NCBI GenBank assembly: GCA_038049695.1
Contig: CP142451.1
Location: forward strand, 5,082,001 to 5,146,000
Length of the DNA stretch: 64,000 bases
Source: Cinnamomum chago
Taxonomy: Eukaryota; Streptophyta; Magnoliopsida; Laurales; Lauraceae
Direction: 5' to 3'
Each line of letters begins with the position of its first letter. Within the stretch, counting starts at the first letter, position 1. Under the pieces are notes generated by a model. The model was not told the origin of the DNA and made no database searches. It saw only the letters and a list, made by a program, of their open reading frames with translations. Of the stretch, positions 1 to 10,600 are shown piece by piece. A program made the translations under genes and the position numbers.

Positions 1-140
1 CCAGAGAGAGATAGAGAGAGATGCGAGCGAGATTTGGGAAATCGGGCTTTTTGTGTTGTTTTCTCTCAGTCAGAGAAGTGAATAGAAATGATGGATAGAT
101 GCAGTGTACGATGAAAAGACGCGTCAACTCGGTTATATAG
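1..140 (-). promoter_or_regulatory. Core promoter and 5' leader of a minus-strand gene lying left of the window
   Basis: Read on the minus strand, TATATAA occurs at 139-133. It is followed about 30 nt later by a leader containing CT-rich tracts (CTCTCTCTATCTCTCTCTGG at 20-1), typical of plant 5' untranslated regions. No convincing coding sequence starts within the window, so the gene itself would lie to the left. This is inferred from composition and spacing only. The LTR retrotransposon begins about 260 bp upstream of this TATA box. Confidence 0.45.
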
Positions 141-391
141 AGCTGGGGTTGGGCGGGCTGACATCTAGTGTTGGTCTTCCACCAAAGGGAGGGTTTGGGT
201 ACGGGGTTGGGGTCATGTTTTTAGGGTCGGGAATGGATCCAGTCTGCCTCGGATGGACTGGATTAAGATGCTTGATGATGGAGGGTTTTGAGATGTGGGG
301 ATGATTTGGTTGGGTGTTTTAGGGTTGGTAATGGACCTAGGTTTGGATTGAGTTTGTTATTAATGGAGGATTTGGATTATGGGATGGTTTG
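140..391. other. Flanking DNA between the left promoter and the retrotransposon
   Basis: G/T-rich single-copy-looking DNA. I see no gene or repeat in it. It would be the upstream promoter region of the left-hand gene, continuing after the retrotransposon at 11638. Confidence 0.4.
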
Positions 392-396
392 TGTAG
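392..396. repeat. Target site duplication, left copy (TGTAG)
   Basis: TGTAG at 392-396 is repeated exactly at 11633-11637, directly outside the TG...CA ends of the two LTRs. A 5-bp duplication is the expected footprint of an LTR-retrotransposon integrase. Confidence 0.95.
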
Positions 397-1086
397 TGTG
401 TGGGGTCGTTCGGTGCTCGCAGATGTAGGTGGGGTCACTCTCCAGTCTCGGTTACCATTGGTCTCGGCACCGTTTAAGGTCGGCCGCAATGTCATCTCGA
501 GAGGACCGTAGGGTGAGTCTTGGTGGCTACGTCACGAGTCCCGACCTCGGCCTCAGCCTCTTCTCGGCCTCTTTCCCGATCTCGGCCCCTGTCACTCAGC
601 CATTAATGTGGCCATAAATGCGCTGCCATGACGGGATCGGCAAACTGACAACAGAGCGGGCGCCAGACCCAGATAAGGAGCACGCCTTATCTAAAGTCAT
701 GTCCATAGGCAAGGGGTGCTGGTCCGATGGGACATTCCCTTTTTACCTCCCCCCCATTCAGGAGGTACGAATACACGCTGATGGGACTGTCATCCCTTCA
801 TGTGAGCAGTACTATGATGACTTTCACGACTATATATTGCATGAACGCAAACCAGGTAAGGAGGAGAATCCTTCCTTCTGAGCACTCTCTTCCTTCATTC
901 CCTTTCAATTCTCGCACTGACTTGAGCGTCGGAGGACCTTCGGCTGCCCATAGCCAGGGTCTCTGACTGTTATCTTCTTCCTTTCAGGTCACCGGAGGCT
1001 CGATCCTTTCCCCTTATCTTCCCCAAAACCTCGAATCAGGAGCTTAACCCTCCATTAACTAAGTCCGTAATTTTTAGGCACTTACA
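397..1086 (+). repeat. 5' LTR
   Basis: 690 bp, TG...CA ends. It matches the 3' LTR with about six differences by eye (near 471, 476, 489, 718, 805 and 956), all transitions. It contains a TATA box and GC-rich U3-like sequence. Short open frames inside it are not genes. Confidence 0.95.
831..838 (+). promoter_or_regulatory. TATA box of the 5' LTR
   Basis: TATATATT at 831-838 (copy in the 3' LTR at 11377-11384) is the best core promoter candidate for the genomic transcript. Transcription would start about 25-35 nt downstream. The start site is inferred. Confidence 0.6.
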
Positions 1087-1088
1087 GT

Positions 1089-1106
1089 TGGCGCCGTCTA
1101 TGGGGA
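1089..1106 (+). other. Primer binding site
   Basis: TGGCGCCGTCTATGGGGA begins two bases after the 5' LTR and starts with TGG, the complement of the tRNA 3' CCA. The first nine bases are of the type pairing with tRNA-Asp-like acceptor ends; the exact primer tRNA was not determined. Confidence 0.8.
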
Positions 1107-1138
1107 CTAGGATCTGTGTCAAAACCTCTACTGAAGCC

Positions 1139-2788
1139 ATGCCTCCAAAGACCAGACACGGTGGTGGAGGGCCTTCGAAGTCCCAAAAAGCATCGTCCTT
1201 CCCGCTACAGAAGCAACCTGCATTTCCACCATTTCCGGAACCACCCCCTGGCCTTCACTCTGCTCTGCCTCCCCCTCCGGGCCCGACCGGGCTGCTTCCC
1301 CCTCCGGGGCCGACCGGGATTCCCCCCGTCGGGCAGGAGCCATCGGGGACCTCGCGTCAGAGGAGGTCAGGGATAAAGTCGAGTGCCGCGCACGTAGAGG
1401 GCATCGTCCAGTCGGCTTCTTCGTCTCGGCTCATAACCACGCGCCTGCGCCAAAATAGCCATCGTGAGACTCCTCGCCACACTGGTGAGCGGCCACACGA
1501 GGGTCCTCAGCAAAACGCCTCCACGGCGGGTCTTCGACGACGAGGCAAAACCCCCGTCGGGACGGGTTCCCGACAGTCCCACCAGCGCGTCCTCAACGAC
1601 GGCCAGTCCTTCCATCAAACCCATGGGGCCAGGAGCGACAACCCCCTGCTCAAAGAGCTCAATGCCCAGCACCAGGCCCTCCAAGACAAAGACGAGGTGA
1701 TTCGTCGCCTCGAGGAACGACTCGAGATAAATGAGAGAAAGTCTCGTAGTCCACTTCCTCGGCGACAGCGAGTCCACCCAGACAACCGAGACCTGAGGCA
1801 GGTCCTCGACGGTAGAAGAAGATACCACTGTGAGGAGGAGGGCTCGAGCAGCAGTCATCTGCCCAGTGGCCTCGGGGGATCGCGGCGCGAGCCAGAACCA
1901 CAGAGACCGGATGACCGGGCGGACTTCAAAGAGTTGCTGGATCATTACGTCAAACAGGAGGTCCAGGCCCGCTTGGCCGAGATCGGGTTCGCCCGAGACC
2001 TAGCTGATGAGCATGAAGAGGGCAATCAGGGCATGTCCCCCTTTTCGCAGGAAATCAAAAAATTTTCTCTCCCTGAGAGATTTAACGTCCCGAGGTTCGT
2101 CCTTTATGACGAAGCCTCGGACCCAGAGGCGCATCTGCGGCATTTCACTCAGCGGATGTCGGTCTGGGGGGACGTCGGTCTCTTGAACTGCAGGGTTTTC
2201 TCATCCAGTCTGGGAGACCTCCCCCTCCGGTGGTTCTGCGCGCTCCCCCCCGGATCGGTCTCGAGCTGGCGGCAGCTCCGGAGCTCTTTCTTTGAAAAGT
2301 TTCAGGCACACCACGTCATCCCGAAGACGGGTAGCAATCTTATGGCGATCCGGATGAAAGACGGTGAGAGTATCACTGCCTTTGCTAGGAGATTCTGGAC
2401 AATATACAGTCAGATTACCGACGCCAACGACGAGATCGCCATCATGTGCTTCAGGGAGGGCTTACTCCCAGGAAACGAACTCCGCAGAGACCTAGTCCGG
2501 AACCCTGTGGCGACGATGAAAGCACTAATGGCAAGGGTGAAGCAGTACATTGAACAGGAGGAAGACGAGGCCCATGGCACAGAGCGGTTCGGATTCCAAA
2601 GAAGCACCAGGCCTCCTCCAGGGAAGGGACATTCCCCAGACCGAGGTCGGATAAGAGGAAGTCCGCCTGCTCTCTCTCAATCTCCTCGGATAACAGCAAG
2701 AGACCGAAGTTCCAGCCCCACAAGCCTGCCGGCGACTCCTACAGAGCCATCAGTGTTGTATTCAGGGAACCCATTTACAGAATCCTAA
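1139..2788 (+). pseudogene. gag: gag polyprotein, frame-broken
   Basis: Gag would form the cytoplasmic particle that packages the RNA. I take the ATG at 1139 because an earlier in-frame ATG (1100) lies inside the primer site. The N-terminal part is proline- and arginine-rich and low in complexity. The capsid-like Retrotrans_gag region lies roughly at 2100-2560 and contains segments such as LPLRWFCALP and AFARRFWTIY. The frame ends at a TAA at 2786-2788. The neighbouring frame used by the next segment is already open from about 2600 and reads better there, so a frameshift near 2575-2640 most likely separates capsid from the zinc-knuckle part. This is one of four lesions in the sense coding region. 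Confidence 0.85.
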
Positions 2789-4182
2789 ATAAGATCAAGG
2801 CAGAACCGTACTTCCAGTGGCCGCGGCCGATGATGAGAGACTCGTCCACCCGAGACCAGCAAAAGAACTGCTCCTATCACAAGCAGCATGGGCACATGAC
2901 CGAAGACTGCTTTGCGCTGAAGTCTCACCTTGAGAGGCTCGTCAAAGACGGGCACCTCCAAGAGTACGTTAAGAAGGAAGAAAGGGTTAACCGAACCCAG
3001 CAACTCGCTCTGCCCAATGATGGCCCTGACGACGACGAACCAGCAGGTATCATCAACGTCATCCACCTGGCCCCCTCCCCAAGTAAAGAAAGTGTCCGAG
3101 CTCGAGTAAAGGCCAGGAGGGCTGCCCATGGCAAGCAGGTGATGTCGGCAGAGCTGGAGAGCGCCCCGAAGAGGGCTAAGAGGGAGAGGCCTAAGATTTG
3201 GTTCTCAGATGAGGACCTAAGAGGAGTCCAGCTCCCCCATAATGACGCCCTAATCCTCACCCTGCGGCTCAACAATTACACTACCAAACGCGTCCTTGTG
3301 GATCCGGGGAGCTCCTCCGAGGTCATCTACTACAGCTGTTTTAAGCAGCTTGGCCTAACCGAATCCGACCTACAGGAGGCTCTTGTCCCTCTGATAGGGT
3401 TCAGCGCCAAACCAGTATATCCCAAAGGCAGGATCTCACTCGAAGTCCGGATCGGAGGCGCAACGAAGATGGCAGACTTCATGGTAGTAGACGCGCCATC
3501 CCCCTACAATGTGATCATGGGACGAAGATGGCTGCATGCCATGGAAGCCGTGCCTTCCACCTTACATCAAAAACTCAAGTTTCCATTGGCAACACCTGAC
3601 GGGGCGTTCGAGATTGTGACCGTGTGCGGAAATCAGCAGATGGCCCGAGAATGCCTCGTAGCCATAACACCTGGGGAGGCGAAGCCGAGACAAGTGCATA
3701 TGGCCGAGCTCGAAGCCGAGATTGAGGATGTTGGGCGAACAACAGGGCAGAAAAGCATAGAGGACCTCACCGATGTCAGGATTAATCCTGCAGACCCCGA
3801 GCGCTACTTCATGCTAGGCAGCCAGCTCCCCGACACCGAGAGGGCCGAGCTGCTAGACTTCCTACTTCTGAATAAGGATGTCTTCGCCTGGACTCCATAC
3901 GAGATGACAGGAGTGGACCCCAAGGTCATGTGTCATAAGTTAAATGTGGATCCCGGGCACAAGCCCATAGTGCAGAAGGCTCGCAGAACGGGGATCCCGC
4001 AGACAGAGGCAGTAATCGAAGAGGTGGATAAGCTCCTCGAGGCTGGGGCGATCCGCGAGGTGTACTATCCCCAGTGGCTCGCCAACACGGTGGTGGTAAA
4101 GAAGAAGAGCGGCAAATGGAGGGTCTGCGTCGATTTCACCGACCTCAATAAAGCTTGCCCCTCCCAAAGATCGATCAGATGA
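2789..4182 (+). pseudogene. pol: gag zinc motif, protease and N-terminal RT
   Basis: This segment continues gag-pol in a different frame from the gag capsid. At 2869 it has the Tat-type nucleocapsid motif CSYHKQHGHMTEDC followed by LKSHLERLVKDG. The aspartic protease is centred on VLVDPGSSSEV, with the active-site Asp at 3301. RT begins around 3950 (KARRTGIP, WRVCVDFTDLNKACP). The frame is lost just after NKACP and ends at 4182: relative to the usual family spacing to LPKIDQ, about 16 nt are missing, which shifts the frame. The product would be truncated before the RT catalytic site. The first ATG at 2830 is not expected to be a genuine start. Confidence 0.88.
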
Positions 4183-6062
4183 TCGACGCCACCTCGGGAC
4201 ATGACAGGAATAGTTTCCTAGACGCCTACCGAGGTTACCATCAGATCCCGCTGCACGGACCTGATGAGGAAAAAACTGCATTTATAACACCTCGAGGCAT
4301 CTACTGTTATAAGGTGATGCCCTTCGGACTGAAGAATGCCGGGGCAACGTATCAGCGGCTGGTCACGAGAATGTTCCAGAACCAGCTCGGGAAGACGATG
4401 GAGGTCTATATTGATGACATGGTGGTCAAGTCCAAGGAGTCGCAGAACCACCTGGCGGACCTACGCCAAACATTTGCCATCCTTCGAGAGTTCCAGCTCA
4501 AACTAAACGCTTCCAAGTGTGCGTTTGGCGTCGGTTCTGGCAAATTTCTGGGCAGCTTGGTAACCAGACGAGGGATCGAGGCTAATCCCGAACAGATTGC
4601 AGCCATCCAGTCAATCCAGCGCCCCACCTCGGCCAAGCAAGTTCAGCGACTCACAGGAATGGCTGCTGCACTCAACCGCTTCATCAGCCGAGCCTCGGAC
4701 AAGTGCCGGCCATTCTTTCAGATCCTGAAGAAAAGTTCCAAGTTCCAATGGACTCCTGAATGCGACCTAGCGCTGGAAGCGCTCAAAAGGTACCTCTCCT
4801 CACCGCCCCTTTTGTCTACTCCGTCGCAAGACGATTTTCTCTATCTTTACCTTGCAGTCTCGGACCATGCGGTGAGCTCGGTTCTGGTTCGAGAAAGCGA
4901 CAAGCAGCAGTATCCCATCTATTACACCAGCAAAACCCTGCTCGACGCTGAGACCAGATACCTGCCACTTGAAAAGCTAGCACTAGCACTGATCAGCGCT
5001 TCTCGCAAGCTCTCCCATTACTTCCAGACGCACACGGTGGTGGTCATCACGGAATTCCCGCTCAAATCCCTCTTCCACAAGGCGGACTTTTCTGGTCGCA
5101 TCTCCAAATGGGCCGTCGAACTAGGTCAATTCGATATCCAGTATAAGCCAAGAACGGCAATCAAGGCACAGGTCCTGGCAGACTTCGTCGTCGAGTTCAC
5201 CTCCCCTAGTTCGGCACCGACCTCGCTCGATACCGAACTGGAGGACCCCAAGAGCAATGACGAAACTGAAACCGAGACCGAGGAAGACCAGTCGTGGGAA
5301 AAATTCCTTAAGTCAGCCTGGAAAGTCTTCGTTGACGGATCGTTAACAACCAGAAGAGCAGGCGCCGGCGTTGTCCTTCAATCTCCAGAAGGACTAGTCA
5401 TTGAGCAAGCACTGACCCTGGGCTTCAAGGCATCAAATAATGAAGTAGAATACGAAGCACTGATCGCTGGTCTCGGTAGTGCAAGAATACTGGGGGCACG
5501 CCTGGTGGTAGTCTTTAGTGACTCCCAGTTGGTGACGAGTCAGCTGAGCGGAGATTACCAGGCCAGAGATGAAAGAATGATGGCCTACCTAGCCCACACC
5601 AGGCAGCTCCTCTCCCAGTTTGAAAAAGCTGAAGTCAGGCAGATCGGCAGGGAGTCCAATCGCCATGCGGACGCCCTAGCAAGCTTGGCCTCGGCCGTAG
5701 AAGCTGGAAAGAGAAGGACAGTTGATGTGGGGGCATTGGAAAGACCGAGCATAGAGCCCCTCCCAGTTCGGCAAGTTTTGTGCACTGATCTCGGTCCAAG
5801 CTGGATGGACCCAATCGTGACATTTTTGAAAGAAGATAAGCTCCCTGAAGACAAGACTGAAGCCCACAAGGTCAGGATGAAAGCAGCTCACTTCTGGCTA
5901 TCACTGGACGAGAAGCTCTACAGAAAATCCTATTCAGGACCATACCTCCAATGCGTCCATCCGAGCAAAGTGGAGGACTTCCTCTTTGAAATTCACGAAG
6001 GAATCTGTGGAAGCCACATCGGGGGAATGTCACTGGCTTACAGAGCTATTAGCCAGGGCTAA
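4158..6062 (+). pseudogene. pol: RT palm, RNase H, second RNase H, start of integrase
   Basis: It resumes pol after the RT deletion. The RT catalytic motif YIDD is encoded at 4407-4418, preceded by MPFGLKNAGATYQRLV. The RNase H linked to RT follows (about 4840-5190; YTSKTLLDAETRYLPLEKLA). A second, archaeal-like RNase H lies at about 5320-5700 (VFVDGS, NNEVEYEALIAGL, FSDSQLV, NRHADALASLA), with its acidic residues present. This domain is diagnostic of the Tat clade. The integrase zinc-binding domain begins at HEGICGSHIGG. The frame stops at TAA (6060-6062), which falls where the family has a Tyr codon before WWPYM, so this is a nonsense mutation rather than a natural end. Confidence 0.9.
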
Positions 6063-7025
6063 TGGTGGCCCTACATGCAGAAGGATGCCCAGCTCTACGC
6101 CAGAAAGTGTGAGAAATGCCAGAAGTTCTCCCATTCCCTGCATCAGCCAACTCGGGACCTGAGTCCCCTCTCCAGTCCGTGGGGGCTGGACATCGTGGGT
6201 CCTCTTCACCGCAGTCCAGGGAACAAGAGATGGTTAGTGGTGGGCACTGATTACTTCACAAAATGGATAGAGGCAGAGGCCTTGTCCTCCATCACCGAAC
6301 ACGACACAAAGAATTTTGTATGGAAAAACATCATCATAAGGTTCGGAATCCCTAGGGCTCTGGTCTCGGATAACGGGACCCAATTCGATTCAAAACTCTT
6401 CAGAACTTTCTGCCAAGAGCACGGTATCAGAAACCTTTATGCGACTCCGGCCTACCCACAGAGCAACGGGCAGGCAGAAATCTCAAACAAGGTGGTGCTG
6501 GATGGACTCAAAAAGAGACTCGATAAAGCTAAAGGCAGGTGGGTAGAAGAATTGCCAAGTGTCCTCTGGGCATACAGAACCACTCCGAGGCGGTCCACTT
6601 CAGCGACTCCTTTTTCACTGGCCTATGGGATGGAGGCCGTGATCCCTCTCGAAGTTGGCCTCCCAACATTGAGGACGAACCTCTTTGATCAAGGGCAGAA
6701 CGAAATAAACCTCCCCAGATAGCTCGACCTGGCCGAGGAACGAAGGGAAGCAGCGTCCGTACGCCTGGCAGCCTATCAACGGCAGTTGTCTCGAGGATAT
6801 AATCAGAAGGTTAGAGAAAGAAGGTTCTCGGTTGGAGAACTAGTCTTGAAGAAAGCGCTCCCAGCTGATAAAGATCCTAACGAAGGTAAACTTGCGCCAA
6901 ACTGGCTTGGCCCCTACAAAGTGGTCTCAGTCTCAGGAAGATCGGCCTACAGACTTGAAGGGATGAACGGCAGGGAGTTGCCGCGACCGTGGAACGCTAC
7001 ACACCTCAAGAAATATTACTTCTAG
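6063..7025 (+). pseudogene. pol: Integrase core and C-terminal domain with internal stop
   Basis: The same frame continues after the TAA. It completes the zinc finger (CEKCQKFS) and contains the DDE core: Asp in GLDIVGPL, Asp in VSDNGTQFDS, Glu in SNGQAEISNK. A second nonsense codon, TAG at 6720-6722, interrupts it. Beyond that the frame stays open to the natural-looking stop at 7023-7025, with a C-terminal module containing WLGPYKV and the conserved ending RPWNATHLKKYYF. The integrase would insert the cDNA copy into the genome; here it is unlikely to be made intact. Confidence 0.9.
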
Positions 7026-7100
7026 TTGTATTCAAAATGGTTGATCAATAAAGAGGAACCTTTTCACAAAGATCTGCCTTATATCTTTCCAGTTGTAAAC

Positions 7101-7640
7101 AAGGCTCCGGCCCTCGTGCCAGCCTCTTTGAGCTCGGTCACAGGACCAACTCTCCAAGGCTCCGGCCCTCGCGCCAGCCTCTTTGAGTTTGGTCACAGGA
7201 CCAACTCCCCAAGGCTCCGGCCCTCGCGCCAGCCTCTTTGAGTTCGGTCACAGGACCAACTCCCCAAGGCCAGCCTCTTTGAGCTCGGTCACAGGACCAA
7301 CTCCCCAAGGCTCCGGCCCTCGCGCCAGCCTCTTTGAGTTCGGTCACAGGACCAACTCCCCAAGGCTCCGGCCCTCGTGCCAACCTCTTTGAGTTCGGTC
7401 ACAGGACCAACTCCCCAAGGCTCCGGCCCTCGCGCCAGCCTTTTTGAGTTCGGTCACAGGACCAACTCCCCAAGGCCAGCCTCTTTGAGTTCGGTCACAG
7501 GACCAACTCCCCAAGGCTCCGGCCCTCGCGCCAGCCTCTTTGAGTTCGGTCACAGGACCAACCCCCCCAAGGCTCCGGCCCTTGCGCCAGCCCCCTAGAA
7601 ACCAGTCGCAGGGCCAAGGCTTTGTCCCTCGCAGCAACAC
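7101..7640. repeat. Nested tandem repeat, 55/41-bp units in a 206-bp higher-order array
   Basis: Units starting AAGGCTCCGGCCCTCG begin at 7101, 7156, 7211, 7307, 7362, 7417, 7513 and 7569. Shortened 41-bp units lacking the 14-bp CTCCGGCCCTCGCG segment begin at 7266 and 7472. The order 55-55-55-41 is repeated twice (7101-7306 and 7307-7512), giving a 206-bp higher-order period, before a degenerate end. It lies between integrase and the antisense gene. The array is free of stops in several frames on both strands, which explains the open frames across it; I do not regard those as genes. Confidence 0.95.
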
Positions 7641-7947
7641 CGAGCAACAATCGCCACGGAATGCGAGTACAACCAAGGAATGCTCACCAAAAATAAAGAT
7701 ACGCCCCCAGCTCTCCAGCGAATGGGCCGTATCTCAGGGTATGGGCCCAAACTAACTGCAAATTCCTTCCTGAGACGGAAGAGAGGGTTAAAGCCTAGAT
7801 ATGTTTTACCGACCTCAAAGACTTGCAAGTTTTTGCACCAAAAAGAAAGAGATATGGAAACAGTTGAAGAATCAAAAAGAAAAATTCGTCTTTTCATTAA
7901 TGAAAGGATAATACAGAGTTTTTTGTACAATCCATAGAAACAAAATC
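7641..7947. other. Spacer after the tandem repeat, 3' side of the antisense gene
   Basis: No gene is supported here. It would hold the 3' untranslated region of the antisense transcript. I did not find a clear AATAAA on the minus strand. Confidence 0.4.
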
Positions 7948-10330
7948 CTATTGCTTCTCGGCCGCTGCTTCTGTATTTTTTGGGGCTGGAGGATGTGACG
8001 GGGCAGAAGCGTCAGATGGAGGAGCCAGAGAAGGAGCCTGGGTCGCTTCGGCCTCGGCGAGGGTCGGAGAAGGAGGGGGCATGTCTGGAACTTCGATAGG
8101 GGTCCCAGGAGGATTGGAGCCAGACTCTGATCCTGAACTCGGCACTGCAGGCTGAAACTTGGGAAGATCCGCGAATATGGGATCGTCCTCAGAAACCCCG
8201 TATTTGCGGAGAGCCTCCTTGCACCCCATCTCGAACAGCACCGGGCTCAAATCCGTAATTTGAGCCACATACTCCTCCGATGCCCAGTCCACTCCATCTT
8301 GATAAGCTTTCGCAGCCTAGGCCCTCAGGGTGGACTCGACATCGGCCCTCTCTTTCCTGGAGGCCTCGAGCTCGGTCTCCTTCTTGGCCAGTTCATTCCG
8401 CTTTTCAGCAAGCTCGGCCTCCCTCTTCGCGAGCTCGGCCCCCTTCGCTGCAAGCTCGGCCTCCAGTTCAGCCGTCCTCCTCGCCTTATCATCAGCGGCA
8501 CCCCTCAGGTTTTTGTTCTCGCCCCGCAACTTGATAATTTCGGTCTTTGCCGCCTGTTGCTCCGTTGCGTGTTGGGCGAGTTTCTCCTCCGACTTCTTTA
8601 TTTCAGCTGCACTCACCTCCAGCGCAGTCCCCATTTTCTTCTTCTCCTTCTCCAAGGCGGCGATGTAGGCAATTCTTTCTTCCAGCCTATCCATCAGTAC
8701 TTGAGTCCTCTGTACATTCTGCAAAAAGATAAAAATAGTAAGGGGATCAAGTCGAGCAACCAGGAGTCAGAAAATTGAAACCAGAAGGAGGAAAAAGCTA
8801 CCTCAAGCGACGCCCTCATCGTCTGATGAAGTAGACCCGATGACCCAACTTTCTTATGCTTTTCCATGTCCAGGGGGAGGGCACATCCCCGGGCTAGGGC
8901 CACAACCGACTCCCAGCCGCTCTCCCATGGTCATGGGCTCGTTCGGGTTGAGGTCAAAGTTGGGCCTCCAGGGTGCCGGCACGGAAGGTTCGGCATGCAC
9001 CTCCGCTCCTTGGGGCCTCCCCTCCGCGCCCTCCAGGCGAGGCCTCTTCTCGGGAGGGGGCCCCCTGCCCTCCTTTCCGGCCTCGACGGTTCGAGACCGA
9101 GTCTCCCTCTGCGGCTGCGGCGGAGGCAGCAGAGCCTCCTTCGCAGGTTCGACCACCCGTGGCCTGCTGTCCTTAAGCGGACGAGGTTCCTTGGGCTGTC
9201 GGACGTCCTTGGGGTGTTCCACCGACCTCCCCTTAGCTTTGACGGGGGTGGCCCCAGCCGCTACCGACGCTGCTCCTGATGAGCCGGAGGAGGCGCTAAC
9301 AACGGAGCCCGGGCCGGCACTTGACCCACCGGGGGCGCGCTTGGGGGCAGGGGGAGCTCGGCCCCCGAAGATAGCAGCACCCAAGTTCTTCAAGGTGGGG
9401 CGCTGTCCTTCCATCTCTTCTTCTTCTCCTCCTTTTTGACTTCGGGAGGGAGGGCTGTCAGTAATGACAATCGGATCTTGGGACTCCGTGGCTTGGCCGT
9501 TGGTCTCGGCAAGCCCGAGTACGACCTCCCCTACCGGTGCGAGGGGGACCTCGGCAGTCTTGCTAGTATAAGACCGGTACCGCGGTTTGTACCCAAGAAG
9601 AGAGAAGGCAGCTCGGTCGTGGTGATCGTGGTAATTACTAATCTTCTCCAACCACGCGTCGTTCCTCTTCCACTTGTCGAAATTGGCCTCCCTCCTCCTC
9701 TTCTGAATGCCTGCGTAAGAAAACAGCAAGGGCGTCAGCTCGGCATAAAGAAAAGAGCAAAAACAGCACGAAGGACAGGTATTTACTGGGAGGGGCCCCA
9801 AGTTTCCGTGGGACCTGGATTCTCCTCTCCACTTCGGTCTCGGTACCCTTGAACTCCCAATTCCCCGAGACCAAGATCCGTTCGTATCCGGCGTACTTAT
9901 TCGAGTCCTCTAGGGCATTCACCAAGGGCTGACGCCTGGGCTTCACCCGGAGATAGTAAAAATCCTCACCCCCTGCAGCTTTGCAGATGTCATAAACATC
10001 TTCTATGTCATGTACCCCGAGATCGATGTCGAGGATCCAGTTTAGCTCCGCCACGCCCATTATAATCTTGAAACCATTTGGCATCAACTGGAAGGGGCAG
10101 ATGTGCCACGCATTGAGGCAGGACCGGAGGAGCTGATGGATGGGGAACCGGACCCCCCCTTCGCACACCGACATCAGGGTGAAAGGCATCCAGTTGTTAT
10201 ACCGGGAAAGGCCACCAGGAAGGTCCCCGAGGTCGTCAGGTTTAACCAAGACGTCGGCCGGGATCTTAAACGACAATCTAAAGGCTTCCAAGGCTGCAGG
10301 ACCCTCTAACCAGTGGCTATAAATCCCCAT
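7948..10330 (-). pseudogene. Antisense extra gene of the retrotransposon (Transposase_28-like plus coiled coil), spliced and broken
   Basis: Three exons run opposite to gag-pol. Exon 1 (10330-9788, plus one base at 9787) starts at an ATG and resembles the plant 'putative gypsy type transposon' domain (PF04195-like; FPIHQLLRSCLNAWHICPFQLMPNG). Intron 1 is 9786-9711 (76 bp, GTAAAT...TTACGCAG) and keeps frame. Exon 2 (9710-8802) is basic, then Pro/Ser-rich. Intron 2 is 8801-8719 (83 bp, GTAGCT...TTTTGCAG). Exon 3 (8718-7948) is a long coiled coil rich in Glu, Lys and Ala, followed by a Pro/Ser tail. Two lesions are visible: a frameshift within about 8911-8930, and an in-frame TAG at 8319-8317 after which the same frame reopens to 7948. 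Function is unknown; related antisense ORFs exist in other Tat elements such as Grande. Confidence 0.8.
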
Positions 10331-10600
10331 TTCTTAGAAGGATGGGAGGCAGGCGACTAAGAATGAAAAACTGGAAAAACCCTAAAAGGACCTAAACCTT
10401 CTGAAAGCGAAGAGAAGAAAGGAGGCACAAAGAAATAGCAGAGAGAGAAGACTCACAGAAAGGATGCTGAGGATTACTGAGGACGGAGAAGCAGAAGGCT
10501 AGGGAGAATTCGTGTTTCAGCAAAATCTGTGGCAGAACTTCGTCTTCAACAGAGCTCTCCTTCTCAGACAAACGGCCAAGGTAAAAGAGAGAGGGAAGGG

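Noticed and set aside
618..966. Short open frames within both LTRs (for example 618-881 and 11164-11427)
   Set aside because: They recur because the LTRs are repeats, lie in U3-like regulatory sequence and resemble no protein.
7138..7676. Open frames on both strands across 7138-7676
   Set aside because: They are translations of the 55/41-bp tandem repeat and give repetitive peptides; repeat structure explains them.
8260..9439. Plus-strand open frames over the antisense gene
   Set aside because: The minus strand has the domain similarity, coiled coil and splice sites; the plus frames are its shadows.
10401..10456. Possible intron in the antisense leader (GTGAGT...CTTTCAG)
   Set aside because: Splice sites look good, but 56 bp is shorter than usual plant introns, so I did not include it.
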